This document shows, in pieces, positions 9,101 to 16,800 of a DNA stretch of 46,432 nt; within the stretch, counting starts at the first letter, position 1, and each line of letters begins with the position of its first letter. The notes under the pieces were generated by a model. It did not search any database, was not told where the DNA came from, and saw only the letters and a program-made list of their open reading frames with translations. The stretch covers positions 1 through 46,432 of IMG/VR virus record IMGVR_UViG_3300033388_003269; one strand, written 5' to 3'. Source of the stretch: a virus. Position numbers and translations under genes: made by a program.

Positions 9101-12100
9101 TTCAACAAAACCTAATGAATAGTGTGTTTGGTATTCTTTTTCCTGCAAAGGTGAAAATGACTGAGATTCTAGGAGGTCAAAATTATACCATGTGTTAGAT
9201 TTATTATAAAAATCTAAAGCTGTCCAACCCCAATTTACCGTAGCGAAATTACTATTTTTATACCAATATTTTAAGTCCCTTGAATTTTTCTTGTTTCTAT
9301 ATTCTGCTAAATCTTTAGAATATCTATAAGCAAAGTCACCACCCCATTTAGCTTTGTGAAAAACATTAGTCCAAGAGTCATAATCAAATTGTTTATCTGG
9401 AAAAATATCTACAGTTAAAAACTTATCTAAAATAGATAAGTTACTATTAGTGTAATTGTTGTATTGCCAAGGATTGGTATTTGTACCGCCTTCTAATGAT
9501 ATTGAGTCCTGTTTCCAACCCCCACGATATGGTAACAAATTTCCTGAAACGTATAGACCCTTTCCATTGAAGTGATACCCAACTTTTATTTGGTATGATA
9601 AATCATCTTCATTTGCATCTGATATTTTCGATGGTGTTTTTTCATAACCTGTCATTTTTACTAACCTTCTACTAGCATCTATACTGTATTGACTTTTAGT
9701 ATCATTAATGTTTTGAACATCAATTCCATATCTACCAAGCTCACCTTTTAGTTCAAAAGATTTTTTAAAAGTACTATCTTCACTTATCCCAAAACCCTTT
9801 CTACCAGATTTATTTTTATACCAATTTTTTGTTATAGAAGATCCATTACCATCAATATCAAAACCGTTTTCAGTAGCGTTATCAAATCTATTTAGTCTAA
9901 CTAAATCAGAACCATTCATTGTGTGTATGTCAGGTGTAAGTACTACTGGTCCACCATTTGACCTACCCATCCTATTTAAAACTATTGGTTTATCGTATCT
10001 ATAAGCTTCGTTAAGTAAATCTTCATATATGTCATTACCCGTTATACCTAATAACTCAATTATTTTTTCTTGTAGTTCTTTGAAGTTAGAGGTTTTATTC
10101 ATTATAGAACCTAAGAGTTGAACATTTTCTATAGAGTTATAAACATTTTGTGCCTCTATCGCTCCCAGCGTCCTCCATGTCTGAAGTTGATTAGTGTTTA
10201 TTTTTATATTAGGGTATTGATTTGGTTTAGACAGTTCGGTGGAGGTTAATTCTTGTTTCTTTGAAAGTTCCTCACCAGTTGTTTTTTCACTGACTGTATT
10301 TAACTTTATTATTTTTTCATCTAATACTATTGTACTTGTATCTAATATGTCGTCACCGTACTTATTAAACCAATCGTTTATTGCAGTCCCATGATTCAAC
10401 CCATTTACTTTTTCCGACTTACCACCACCGCCAATAATGGTAGCTTGTAATGTTTCATAGTTATTCGGACTATTATCTCCCCCAAATAAACTTATCATTC
10501 CAGGTGAACCCCATAACATAAACGTGTTTTGCCACTTGTTTGAATTGTTAATTTGTGTCGTATCTAAAGAAGGATCTATCAAACCTATTCTCCCACCTGT
10601 AGTTGTATTTTTAGTAATAGCTAACCCACCAGCAGAGTACCCAATAAATATTTGTGAATAAGCTGACTCAAATTCTGTTGAAAAATCTACTGTTGTGTTT
10701 GATAAAGATAACTTTCTTTTATTATTTTCCTCACCATAGAAAATAGAAAAAACATCTTGTAAATTCTTTAAAGTATTTTGTTTATTATTAGTAGTTCCAG
10801 CAGCCATTACAATAAAAGACTTGTCTTTAACATTTTGTGGTATCTGATTAAACTGCTCTTGTCTTGATATTACACTTTCCAATCCAGCCCAAAAATAGAT
10901 AATTCTTTTTGTATAAAAAATGGGTTCTGATATTATAAATAAATCGGTATCACCATTATTTGTTAGTTTTTCTGTAAAAAGTGATTTATCTACCGTACTT
11001 ACGTTAAAACCAGATGCTGAGTCGGCGTTAGTTTTTAAATAGTAGACTCTATCGTCTACCGAACTAACCAATTCTGTAGAGTCATTTAATAAAGGTTTTA
11101 CCTCACCACTATTATATATAAGATTTGTTAAAGCATCACCATTTGGGTCCTTTCCCGCTCGGTCTCCACTATAATTAGTAAAAGACCCTACACCCATTGG
11201 GCTTCTGGGTTTCCCTGGTATGATAGGTTGTATATAATTTGGGTATCCTAAAATAGAGTCGTCACGATTGATGATAGCACCTAAATCACTACTCCCCCAT
11301 TGTTTTGGGACAAATGGTACACCCATAGAAAAATATGGTGTAACTCTAGCATAATTAATTCTTTCATATATTGGGAAACCTTCTCCGAGTTGTACGTTAT
11401 CCCTTTTTACGACTTTTTCATTTCCTTGAGAATCAGTAAATGTTTCGGTGATAGTGATTGGTTCTGGGTTTTTTGCTTCATTTATTTGGTATGAATGGTG
11501 TATACCTCTTAAACCTAATGTTTTTTGTGCATCTTTACTTGCTGCAGATATTATAGATGTATTTATGTAATTAGAGTTAGCACTTGTAACATTTGTTAAG
11601 GTTATAAACCTTTCACCTAAAGCTTTATATATACTATCTAAATCAGATAAATTATAATAACTATTATTACATTCCTTGGTACCCGCTGGTGTTTCCATAG
11701 CGTTAACTGGTATATAGTTATCTCTACCAGGTATGTTATCGTAAGGGTCTACCTCTGGGTTATCTTCTTCAACTGCTGCTTCAATATCTTTTTGCATTTC
11801 TGTGTAAGCTTTCAAAAAGTCTTCCACAAATTTTACTTCTGGCCAATTAGCTGCTTTTGGGTCCACCCCTGGATAAACTTCAACATCCTTTTCAACCCCA
11901 TCTATTTCTTTTGTTTGTATAAAAGTAGGCCACGCAAACACAGTATTTGAAACTCTTTCATTATCTTCTCCTCTGTATCTGTATGTATCAGATTCTACTT
12001 CACTATGGAATACTTCCGCGTCATAAGATACCTTCCTCAATAATTCTAAAAATAAATCGGTATTACCAATTAAAGTTGTAAAGAAACTTCTAACTGTAGG

Positions 12101-13459
12101 TATAAAACCTATCGCTGATTTTATTTTTTGATTAGCAGCTTCTTTAAACCTAACTTTTGAATCTTCTGAGATAGCTGATATTTCAGACCTTTTAGTGTTT
12201 ATTATGGTATCAAGTTGGCTTAAATCTAAAGATAATAGATTATCACCTTCTGTTACTAGTAATATTGTACCAATATTTAATTCTCTAACATTTGTTATAC
12301 TACCCTCCGCTAAAACTTCATTGAAGACTTCTACCTCTATGTTTATTAAACCTAAAGAACCAAAATAAGTTGCGTATAGTTCATTAAACTCACCCGTTTT
12401 TATACCTGTATCTCCACCACCCGCAATACCATAAGAAAGTAGTGACCCATCAACAGTTCCACCCAAGGATTTCCATTCTTTTTTTAATTCATTTATTTTT
12501 TCATCTATATTGGTTAAAGTAGAGGATAGATCGTCTAATTTTTCTACCTCAAAAAGTTCTGTAGAATTTTGTATTTCAGCTATAGCCCCTTCATCTGAAT
12601 TACCTTGTCCAGTTAATTCTTGTAGTTTTTTTACGTAATTAAATATTGTTATGGGTCTACCATTGTTGGCGGTTATTGGGTTAAAATTTGCTGTACCTTG
12701 GTTATACCCCATTTCTTTGTAGTATTTTAGGTAGTTTTGGTATATGGAGGTTAATACCGCGTCACTACCCTCCATGTATGGAGCGGCCATAACATAACCT
12801 AATAATATATCTGATAAAAAGGCGTAGGAGTAAGCGTAAAATTCAGCCTTAGATTTATAGTTACCAGTACCCGCATCAAAACTAGTTGTGAAAGATTTAA
12901 CAGACAACCAGTATACTACTGGGTCTCCATAATAACCTTTTACCGTTAGTTCAAAAACTGGGTAGGGTTGTAAAAAGAATGCTGCGTAAGGAGAACAACT
13001 ACCTTGTTCAAATAAAGTAGCTCCCCTTATATCTTCAAAATCTATGGTTATGATTGGCCAAATAGCTGGTTTTAGATTTATGTCTATATTGGTCATACCA
13101 AAAGTTTCTAAATCTTGACCTAGTTTAGAATCTACACTACTTATTTCAGTCCAATTGGTTGATAAAAAGGAAGTACCTAGTGGTGCTTCACCTACTTGAG
13201 TTTGTTTTCCGTTTAAAAAATTTACTTCTAAAACTTTTTCATCTGCCTTACTATGTACTAAAGATTTTTGTTTTACACTAGCCTTTAAAGTGGCATAAAT
13301 GATAAAGTTTTCTTGGTCAACACCATTGTTTGCTATAGCACCCGCTGGATCTAAAACAGTTAAGTTACCGTATTCTTTACAGTACTGTTTAAATTGGTTT
13401 TCAACACCGTTTAACTTATTTATCTCAGAACAATAAGCTCTTTTTTTATCATTCGCCAT
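3128..13459 (-). CDS. Giant baseplate hub-like protein with C-terminal peptidoglycan-cleaving domains
   Basis: At 3443 aa this is the largest gene in the window. Residues about 100-215 (TIDFEDIRGATLFEQG... ELTVKGYYGDPVVYWL) look like a beta-rich tail-hub barrel. Near residue 2850, YSCTVEGLGNMMIQPLQYFQL followed by FYGAYLIREVKHSI resembles the C-terminal half of gp27/gpD-type hub proteins. The 2600 residues between contain Pro-rich linkers near 1523 (EPEPPPTVPTIPPP) and 2136. Residues about 2960-3160 hold an M15-type peptidase with zinc signatures SLHGAGLAID (about 3030) and HHFQI (about 3151). From about 3225 another domain starts with YLAWQQGASGAAQHYSLW, resembling phage tail muramidase or transglycosylase modules. 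I infer a hub that digests peptidoglycan during injection. It overlaps the upstream LysM gene by 11 nt. The middle is unassigned. Confidence 0.75.
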   Translation of the reverse strand: MANDKKRAYCSEINKLNGVENQFKQYCKEYGNLTVLDPAGAIANNGVDQENFIIYATLKASVKQKSLVHSKADEKVLEVNFLNGKQTQVGEAPLGTSFLSTNWTEISSVDSKLGQDLETFGMTNIDINLKPAIWPIITIDFEDIRGATLFEQGSCSPYAAFFLQPYPVFELTVKGYYGDPVVYWLSVKSFTTSFDAGTGNYKSKAEFYAYSYAFLSDILLGYVMAAPYMEGSDAVLTSIYQNYLKYYKEMGYNQGTANFNPITANNGRPITIFNYVKKLQELTGQGNSDEGAIAEIQNSTELFEVEKLDDLSSTLTNIDEKINELKKEWKSLGGTVDGSLLSYGIAGGGDTGIKTGEFNELYATYFGSLGLINIEVEVFNEVLAEGSITNVRELNIGTILLVTEGDNLLSLDLSQLDTIINTKRSEISAISEDSKVRFKEAANQKIKSAIGFIPTVRSFFTTLIGNTDLFLELLRKVSYDAEVFHSEVESDTYRYRGEDNERVSNTVFAWPTFIQTKEIDGVEKDVEVYPGVDPKAANWPEVKFVEDFLKAYTEMQKDIEAAVEEDNPEVDPYDNIPGRDNYIPVNAMETPAGTKECNNSYYNLSDLDSIYKALGERFITLTNVTSANSNYINTSIISAASKDAQKTLGLRGIHHSYQINEAKNPEPITITETFTDSQGNEKVVKRDNVQLGEGFPIYERINYARVTPYFSMGVPFVPKQWGSSDLGAIINRDDSILGYPNYIQPIIPGKPRSPMGVGSFTNYSGDRAGKDPNGDALTNLIYNSGEVKPLLNDSTELVSSVDDRVYYLKTNADSASGFNVSTVDKSLFTEKLTNNGDTDLFIISEPIFYTKRIIYFWAGLESVISRQEQFNQIPQNVKDKSFIVMAAGTTNNKQNTLKNLQDVFSIFYGEENNKRKLSLSNTTVDFSTEFESAYSQIFIGYSAGGLAITKNTTTGGRIGLIDPSLDTTQINNSNKWQNTFMLWGSPGMISLFGGDNSPNNYETLQATIIGGGGKSEKVNGLNHGTAINDWFNKYGDDILDTSTIVLDEKIIKLNTVSEKTTGEELSKKQELTSTELSKPNQYPNIKINTNQLQTWRTLGAIEAQNVYNSIENVQLLGSIMNKTSNFKELQEKIIELLGITGNDIYEDLLNEAYRYDKPIVLNRMGRSNGGPVVLTPDIHTMNGSDLVRLNRFDNATENGFDIDGNGSSITKNWYKNKSGRKGFGISEDSTFKKSFELKGELGRYGIDVQNINDTKSQYSIDASRRLVKMTGYEKTPSKISDANEDDLSYQIKVGYHFNGKGLYVSGNLLPYRGGWKQDSISLEGGTNTNPWQYNNYTNSNLSILDKFLTVDIFPDKQFDYDSWTNVFHKAKWGGDFAYRYSKDLAEYRNKKNSRDLKYWYKNSNFATVNWGWTALDFYNKSNTWYNFDLLESQSFSPLQEKEYQTHYSLGFVETYFSPKDYKESITSRSQAPVNYEDLDLDFSNIQVYEADALYTQYAVDIQTLQLPVSQAANEQQEEPEPPPTVPTIPPPVYAPGFALQGSILKSLTDETISSVPTISTFNDLQHNGNSENVSNSITDIPFWKHNLPSDEVGSNVRKQYYSFFGGGSMNTQKGLSSDSQETSDKQFYMGVQNDLDSWATTSKYFPAGFSQEGGGNYMDDWNYSKDLEKKNGIPTPRKQILTNQNKTDFDILRNSDGDIIQEDISTAYNKTKAWKGSLGYLFLANQYHKPWTGLYSSSLKNLGQQGALSLSSMSIELPRHSVLLLGAVLWRMRESGLLLSDDPKWNMDSKITGGVDPVNFPLVPKRVEHNNGVGGKTYLDFENWITTNDESKLIDSGSYITNYGVRPPTASFIGSINRNKDGKNPIVCFPQADEWPVVNTGMIHAYDFFKDKGVQNPFKRQYRIFTPIFANNNARLLRYTNQSIRYTTGMVQVGKLAESLESAIATETAKLNDYSESAKANITKELSKAAQETYNSEIEKIGAGTVLAKLEANEYLGGSEEGFTRFSMLCHYENESLYKLKGSTLEESTSVNSANNYSMIENGRMGFYNTSKDKIPKKESLVAKPNGEVETSEVDSLEYLTIEIKTYTELENLLNNKKFTKSDGETINCEFVKEITDQEIYEDAPPSPQQVYTPQTAQLQASSSGNSTQGKVACGQVIIEPGQNWSDETDIINYEWDYGRFYVESLIVNLSQDTISNNTFTFTKYSSYKTKAYFGEASVEENEHKHKRNLIAKVVDFEPGFEIDTESDNLYRYIGKYDPAISYEGRTPSYEDMTSVRTDLPFKAKQGRKFKVLILSEETSEDNNTNENNSTVSGSDSIDARYILELKDAGYLRGYTPIGPDIWFLPTSVKEIFIKEFEDFVGDFNNYGEVSELDQVLKTIDPLNFPNTNVKNRFGVFSKELTYPLMLDEAGTKLSDAPTVFVPTTEEEKVTYKDVELDEQSISKLPKPLIEWKNLFRLGIGSKPTPESVNSAGGFTVKEQSPILTNENVQELYNTIFNSYYILTSTTPRTFSAEFPLKKDSNGNLTETTNDYFRFSKQELLAFTAGFIGEFRSANLNIDLLEKIKDKSLQDLNAEALGANQDDDIRLSIYRSFKVLYDKWISASDGTDLGKKRFFNPIGPDRLLIDHFSFVDRINNDIGDKALVNLDVVLNLFNNSTNSIFGVCSDVCDKSNFNFFPLASYVDLTSGINKYAQDNNRTKNDVISRMFSPLYEQDVFSDTVKNMGGPHFLAQYVGGNSQELDLSINKEDATCLTSLQTAKNAKKEKGGDGVNLDDETSPLTEGNVVGFKVGFGSDTQSHFQGINLDQAEYKNTQEAMVAMDMLANSRQEGGSGGFVAKSQSLYPIFLNRSYSCTVEGLGNMMIQPLQYFQLTNVPMFYGAYLIREVKHSIRPHNMKTTFTGDRVPRAVVPIVEDFISTFKISPTQTPAGGRKSISTSRSGGSQIGNSNLGDASGIVIDRSEGLYLKSGGNTYIANQRLGLAGTFLEKIIDDYNNFRITKYPSKNWAFGWNGVTRSLEQTVKGGPNRDTKSLHGAGLAIDVQFLGTFKQDDGSEVTLGDAYKKDSFPGEKRYGYIDGNITAVQDVEFVKSIFEFITTQEPWKSQITWGATFYGWCSGSKKTKNCRNIPNIDMSKITSRKPPSGMNLTMNEFHHFQIKDEFLESYWRPYKEVIEKFNLPYPPLKSSEREKVYKYPFSNPGAINDDNVTSPTGDAVASDAAISPDSQTELNGPGASKSEYGVSDYQLFTYLAWQQGASGAAQHYSLWKRNGKKTKYTIKSENLTKNWPGNIVAKNGVKKSDINNLYGTNQSKLAEGFVDVWRQQYAKKSEAGLSLINSDGKNRSGVPYSKIKSVFEKYQSPPELDYEGLVSFGMIENGLQTDTNKKIGYQTMFQMSTTYFKDTLAKIKVSEGHNDNYQEWDIETTVAAGVPKIKENFQTFKNAANFK

Positions 13460-13769
13460 TATCTTTTAAAAACTTTTCTATTTTTTGTTGGTAGTCTTGT
13501 AGTGAGTCCATTAGTGGAAAGGGTATTCTTAAAGTACTACCTTCTGGTATATCAAACTCCATACTACCATATTGTGGGTTAGCTAACATTATTAACCAAC
13601 CGTAAAATGGGGTACCATATTTTTCACTAGATATTTTATCTAGTCTATTATATTTGCGCCAAGTTACACTTAAATCAGTGTTTTTTTTTGTTAGCTTAAT
13701 AAAGGGTATAAAAGTCATTTTATCCCCTCTTTTGAAATTTCCGTACCTATCAAAATAACTTTTAGACAT
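13449..13769 (-). CDS. 53: LysM-domain baseplate wedge protein, gp53-like
   Basis: This 106-aa protein is dominated by a LysM-like fold at residues about 35-92. It shows RLDKISSEKYGTPFYGWLIM, then LANPQYGSMEFDIPEGSTLRIP. The family logic is D-x-I-x-x-x-Y-G, then W, then an A-N doublet, then a G-x-x-L-x-I-P end. T4 gp53 and gpX-type tail proteins share this domain and size class; gp53 is a baseplate wedge component. Its position between two giant baseplate proteins fits. The final 11 nt overlap the start of the hub gene. A late-type motif lies 17 nt before the ATG. Confidence 0.7.
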   Translation of the reverse strand: MSKSYFDRYGNFKRGDKMTFIPFIKLTKKNTDLSVTWRKYNRLDKISSEKYGTPFYGWLIMLANPQYGSMEFDIPEGSTLRIPFPLMDSLQDYQQKIEKFLKDNGE

Positions 13770-13786
13770 ATCTTATTTAATTATTA

Positions 13787-13796
13787 GATAAATATC
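13787..13796 (-). promoter_or_regulatory. Late-type promoter motif
   Basis: The gene strand reads GAGATATTTATCTAATAATT, about 17 nt before the ATG at 13769. It would drive the LysM gene and the giant hub gene. Confidence 0.5.
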
Positions 13797-13825
13797 TCAA
13801 ATGTAAACTTTTTAAAGTGTTTTTA

Positions 13826-16800
13826 TTAAAAACCTATATCATCAAATGATTCGTTTATTATTTCTGGTACGACATAACTATCATTGTATAAATCAAATTC
13901 AAAAGATTCACTTATAGTTTTAAATCTTATATCACCCACCTTTTGTCCTGAATTTACTGTTACAGTATCTTCAACTACTTCTCTAGATATACTCCAATTT
14001 ATTGTTAGTTTATATTTACCGTTAATAGCTAGGTTTTCAAATATATCTACAGCTAATTTTTGAACGTCAACTTTACTAGTAATATTTAAATTAGTGGTAT
14101 CTATTTTAGTATATTCATCGAATGGTTGTTCATTTGTTAGGTCAGCAGTTTCATAGGTCATATAATCTTCTATATTACTCTGGTTACCTTCAATACCAGC
14201 GGGAGTAATATACTCTAAACTTTCTAAAGATTGTATATACCAACCTTGTTCATCTCCATCGACATTAGTGTCAAGTGTTGCTTCTGTGGTTGTAATACCA
14301 CCAGTTCCATCTGGTTTTGCGTATAATGGATTAATGTCAAAACTTCCTGTTTCTAAAAATACTGTTTTTTGCCCCACTTCTTCTGTACGAATTTCATACT
14401 GATCTTCTAAATAAACTTCATCGAAAGATGTGGTGATGTTTATATAACCTGCACTATCAATATCACTTTGAGAAATAAATCCACTGTTAGGATCACCAGG
14501 TACAAATCCAACTAAACCAGATTGGTCTCCTAATACGGTATCTACATCTAAATTATTGGCTTCAGCGTTTGTTATTGTATTACCACTAGAATCTGTTAAT
14601 ACTATGTTTTGTTTATTTATTGATTCTGAGGATGGATTTAAAATATTTTTATTTTCAGAAAAAGCTAATGTGTCAATATCACTAATAGTTTCTTGTACAT
14701 TTTTAGTTTGGTCAGCTTCTAAGTCTTTAATTAAATTTGCTTGTGGGTTAATATAGTCAGCTCCTAGAACTTCTAAATCAGCATCTGATTGTGTTTTAAA
14801 TCCACCAAAACCAACTCTACTACCACCAACCGTAACAGATTTAGCATTCTGTTCATCTTTTAACTCTTCTAAAGAAGTTATATCACCCGTTTCTAAATCA
14901 TAATATCTTCTAGGGTTATAGACCGAAGTGTTCGCGAAAAAGTTAAACGAAACAGCGTTCTGAAGTTGTCTTATTGGTCCGTCCAAACTAGAACCACCAA
15001 TAATACTAAAGTTTAAGTCTACTTTAGCTATCATAGGTTGTACACCAACACCCTCTGGGTTTAAATCCCACTGTAATGGTTCGTAGTTAATATTCATTGA
15101 ATCTGGTACTATTTTAGTATAGTAAAAATCACCTATTCTCAAAACTAAGATAGGTGGTTTTCCAAAAGCCATATTTTGTGTTCTATTATCACTATCTCTA
15201 AGACTAGGACCCTGCCTCATACATTGTTGTAGGAAAGTTAATCTAGAATTTAATCCTTCTGGTGTCATAGAATGGAAAGCGGGATGAAAAAACTTAACCT
15301 TCTCTTTGATACTATCGTATAAGAATGGGTCTGATACTTTTATTTTTTCAAAATAATCACACTCCCTAAATAACCTCTGTACTATTCTTTTAGTTATAAT
15401 TTCTCTTACTTCATCGTCCTTCACTAGTTCTGAACCATCACCTTCATTTGCGTTTGTGATGTCAGTGTTTTCTGTCTTATCAGCTTCTCTATTAGCTTGT
15501 GCAAGTAATCTACCCATAGACAATATCTGATTTTGTCCTTCTACAGATTCCACATATTTTCTGTCTTTTCTTTTTAATGGTAATGGTTCCCCTACTAGTT
15601 CTGGGACAGGATATGTAACTGCCTTTATATCAAAATCTACTACATCATCCAACAAGGTCGTACCCGATGCAAGAACTGGGTCTTGTTTTGGGAATGGTTT
15701 TATTATTGGTAAACGTTCTAATTCTAAATCAAAAAGATCTTCTTCTTCAGCTTTTTCTTTTTGTTTTTTCTCCTCTAGTTGATTGATGTACCTAGTGTTT
15801 TCAAAAACCCTAATAGTTACGGTTCTATCTTTTTTAGCTGAGTTTGAAAAGATTGATGAACTACTAGAGGTAGCTACTTGTGCCCCTTCTGCTTGTTCGT
15901 TCTCAATACCTTGGCCATCTTCATCTACTGATTGAGCGTCCCAACCGTTCCAAGATTCACCATTTGCGGTAACAACCCATCTATTATTAGAAAGTTCGGA
16001 GTCTGTACTAGGTTTATTTATTTCGTCTATCGCGACATACCAATAACCAGCTTTCTTTTTTCGACTGTCATATTTATAAACCGTTTCAGAACATTTAGTT
16101 AGATCTATGTTGGGTAAGTTTTTTTTATAATAAGGTGATGCTGGTAAGGAATCCTGTATTGTACCTGAAACAACTTTATCACCACCATCTTTACATTTAT
16201 ACCCATATTCACCAGTTGTAAAATTCTCTGGTATGTATGTATAACCAGAACCACCAGACTCACCTTTTTCTTTAACTCTCTCTTTTACATAGTTAGCGAC
16301 TCTAGTAACTCTATCTATTGATAATATCTGATTATAGTTATTGTTTGATAAAGCACTACAGTATCCTTGGAATTCTACACAATAATTTTGTCCGTCTTTT
16401 GTGGCTAAAAAATCTATTAAAGCATCTATACCTGGTCCGTTACCATCTTCTGCTTTTAACCACTCTTTTTCATTTAACATTAGGTAATCACCAGTTTTAG
16501 TTTTTGATACTTCATTTTGTACACCAGTATCATACTCTACACCTAATTCCACTTCAATACTTCTACCAGGTACTTTAGGTCCTTTTCTACCTTTAATACC
16601 ATAATCACTTGTAGCGTTTCTAAAATAGAAAGCGGCTTTTTCTATAGGTGGAGTTATTACAGGGGGTTCCTCTGGTGGTTTTGGTATAACTGGTGGTTTA
16701 CAACACTCTTCCGATCTACTTCCGTCACCACATGGACAACCTGTTTCTTCCTCTACTACTGTTTCCTCTATTATTATTCTATCTATTTCTTCACGACTAT

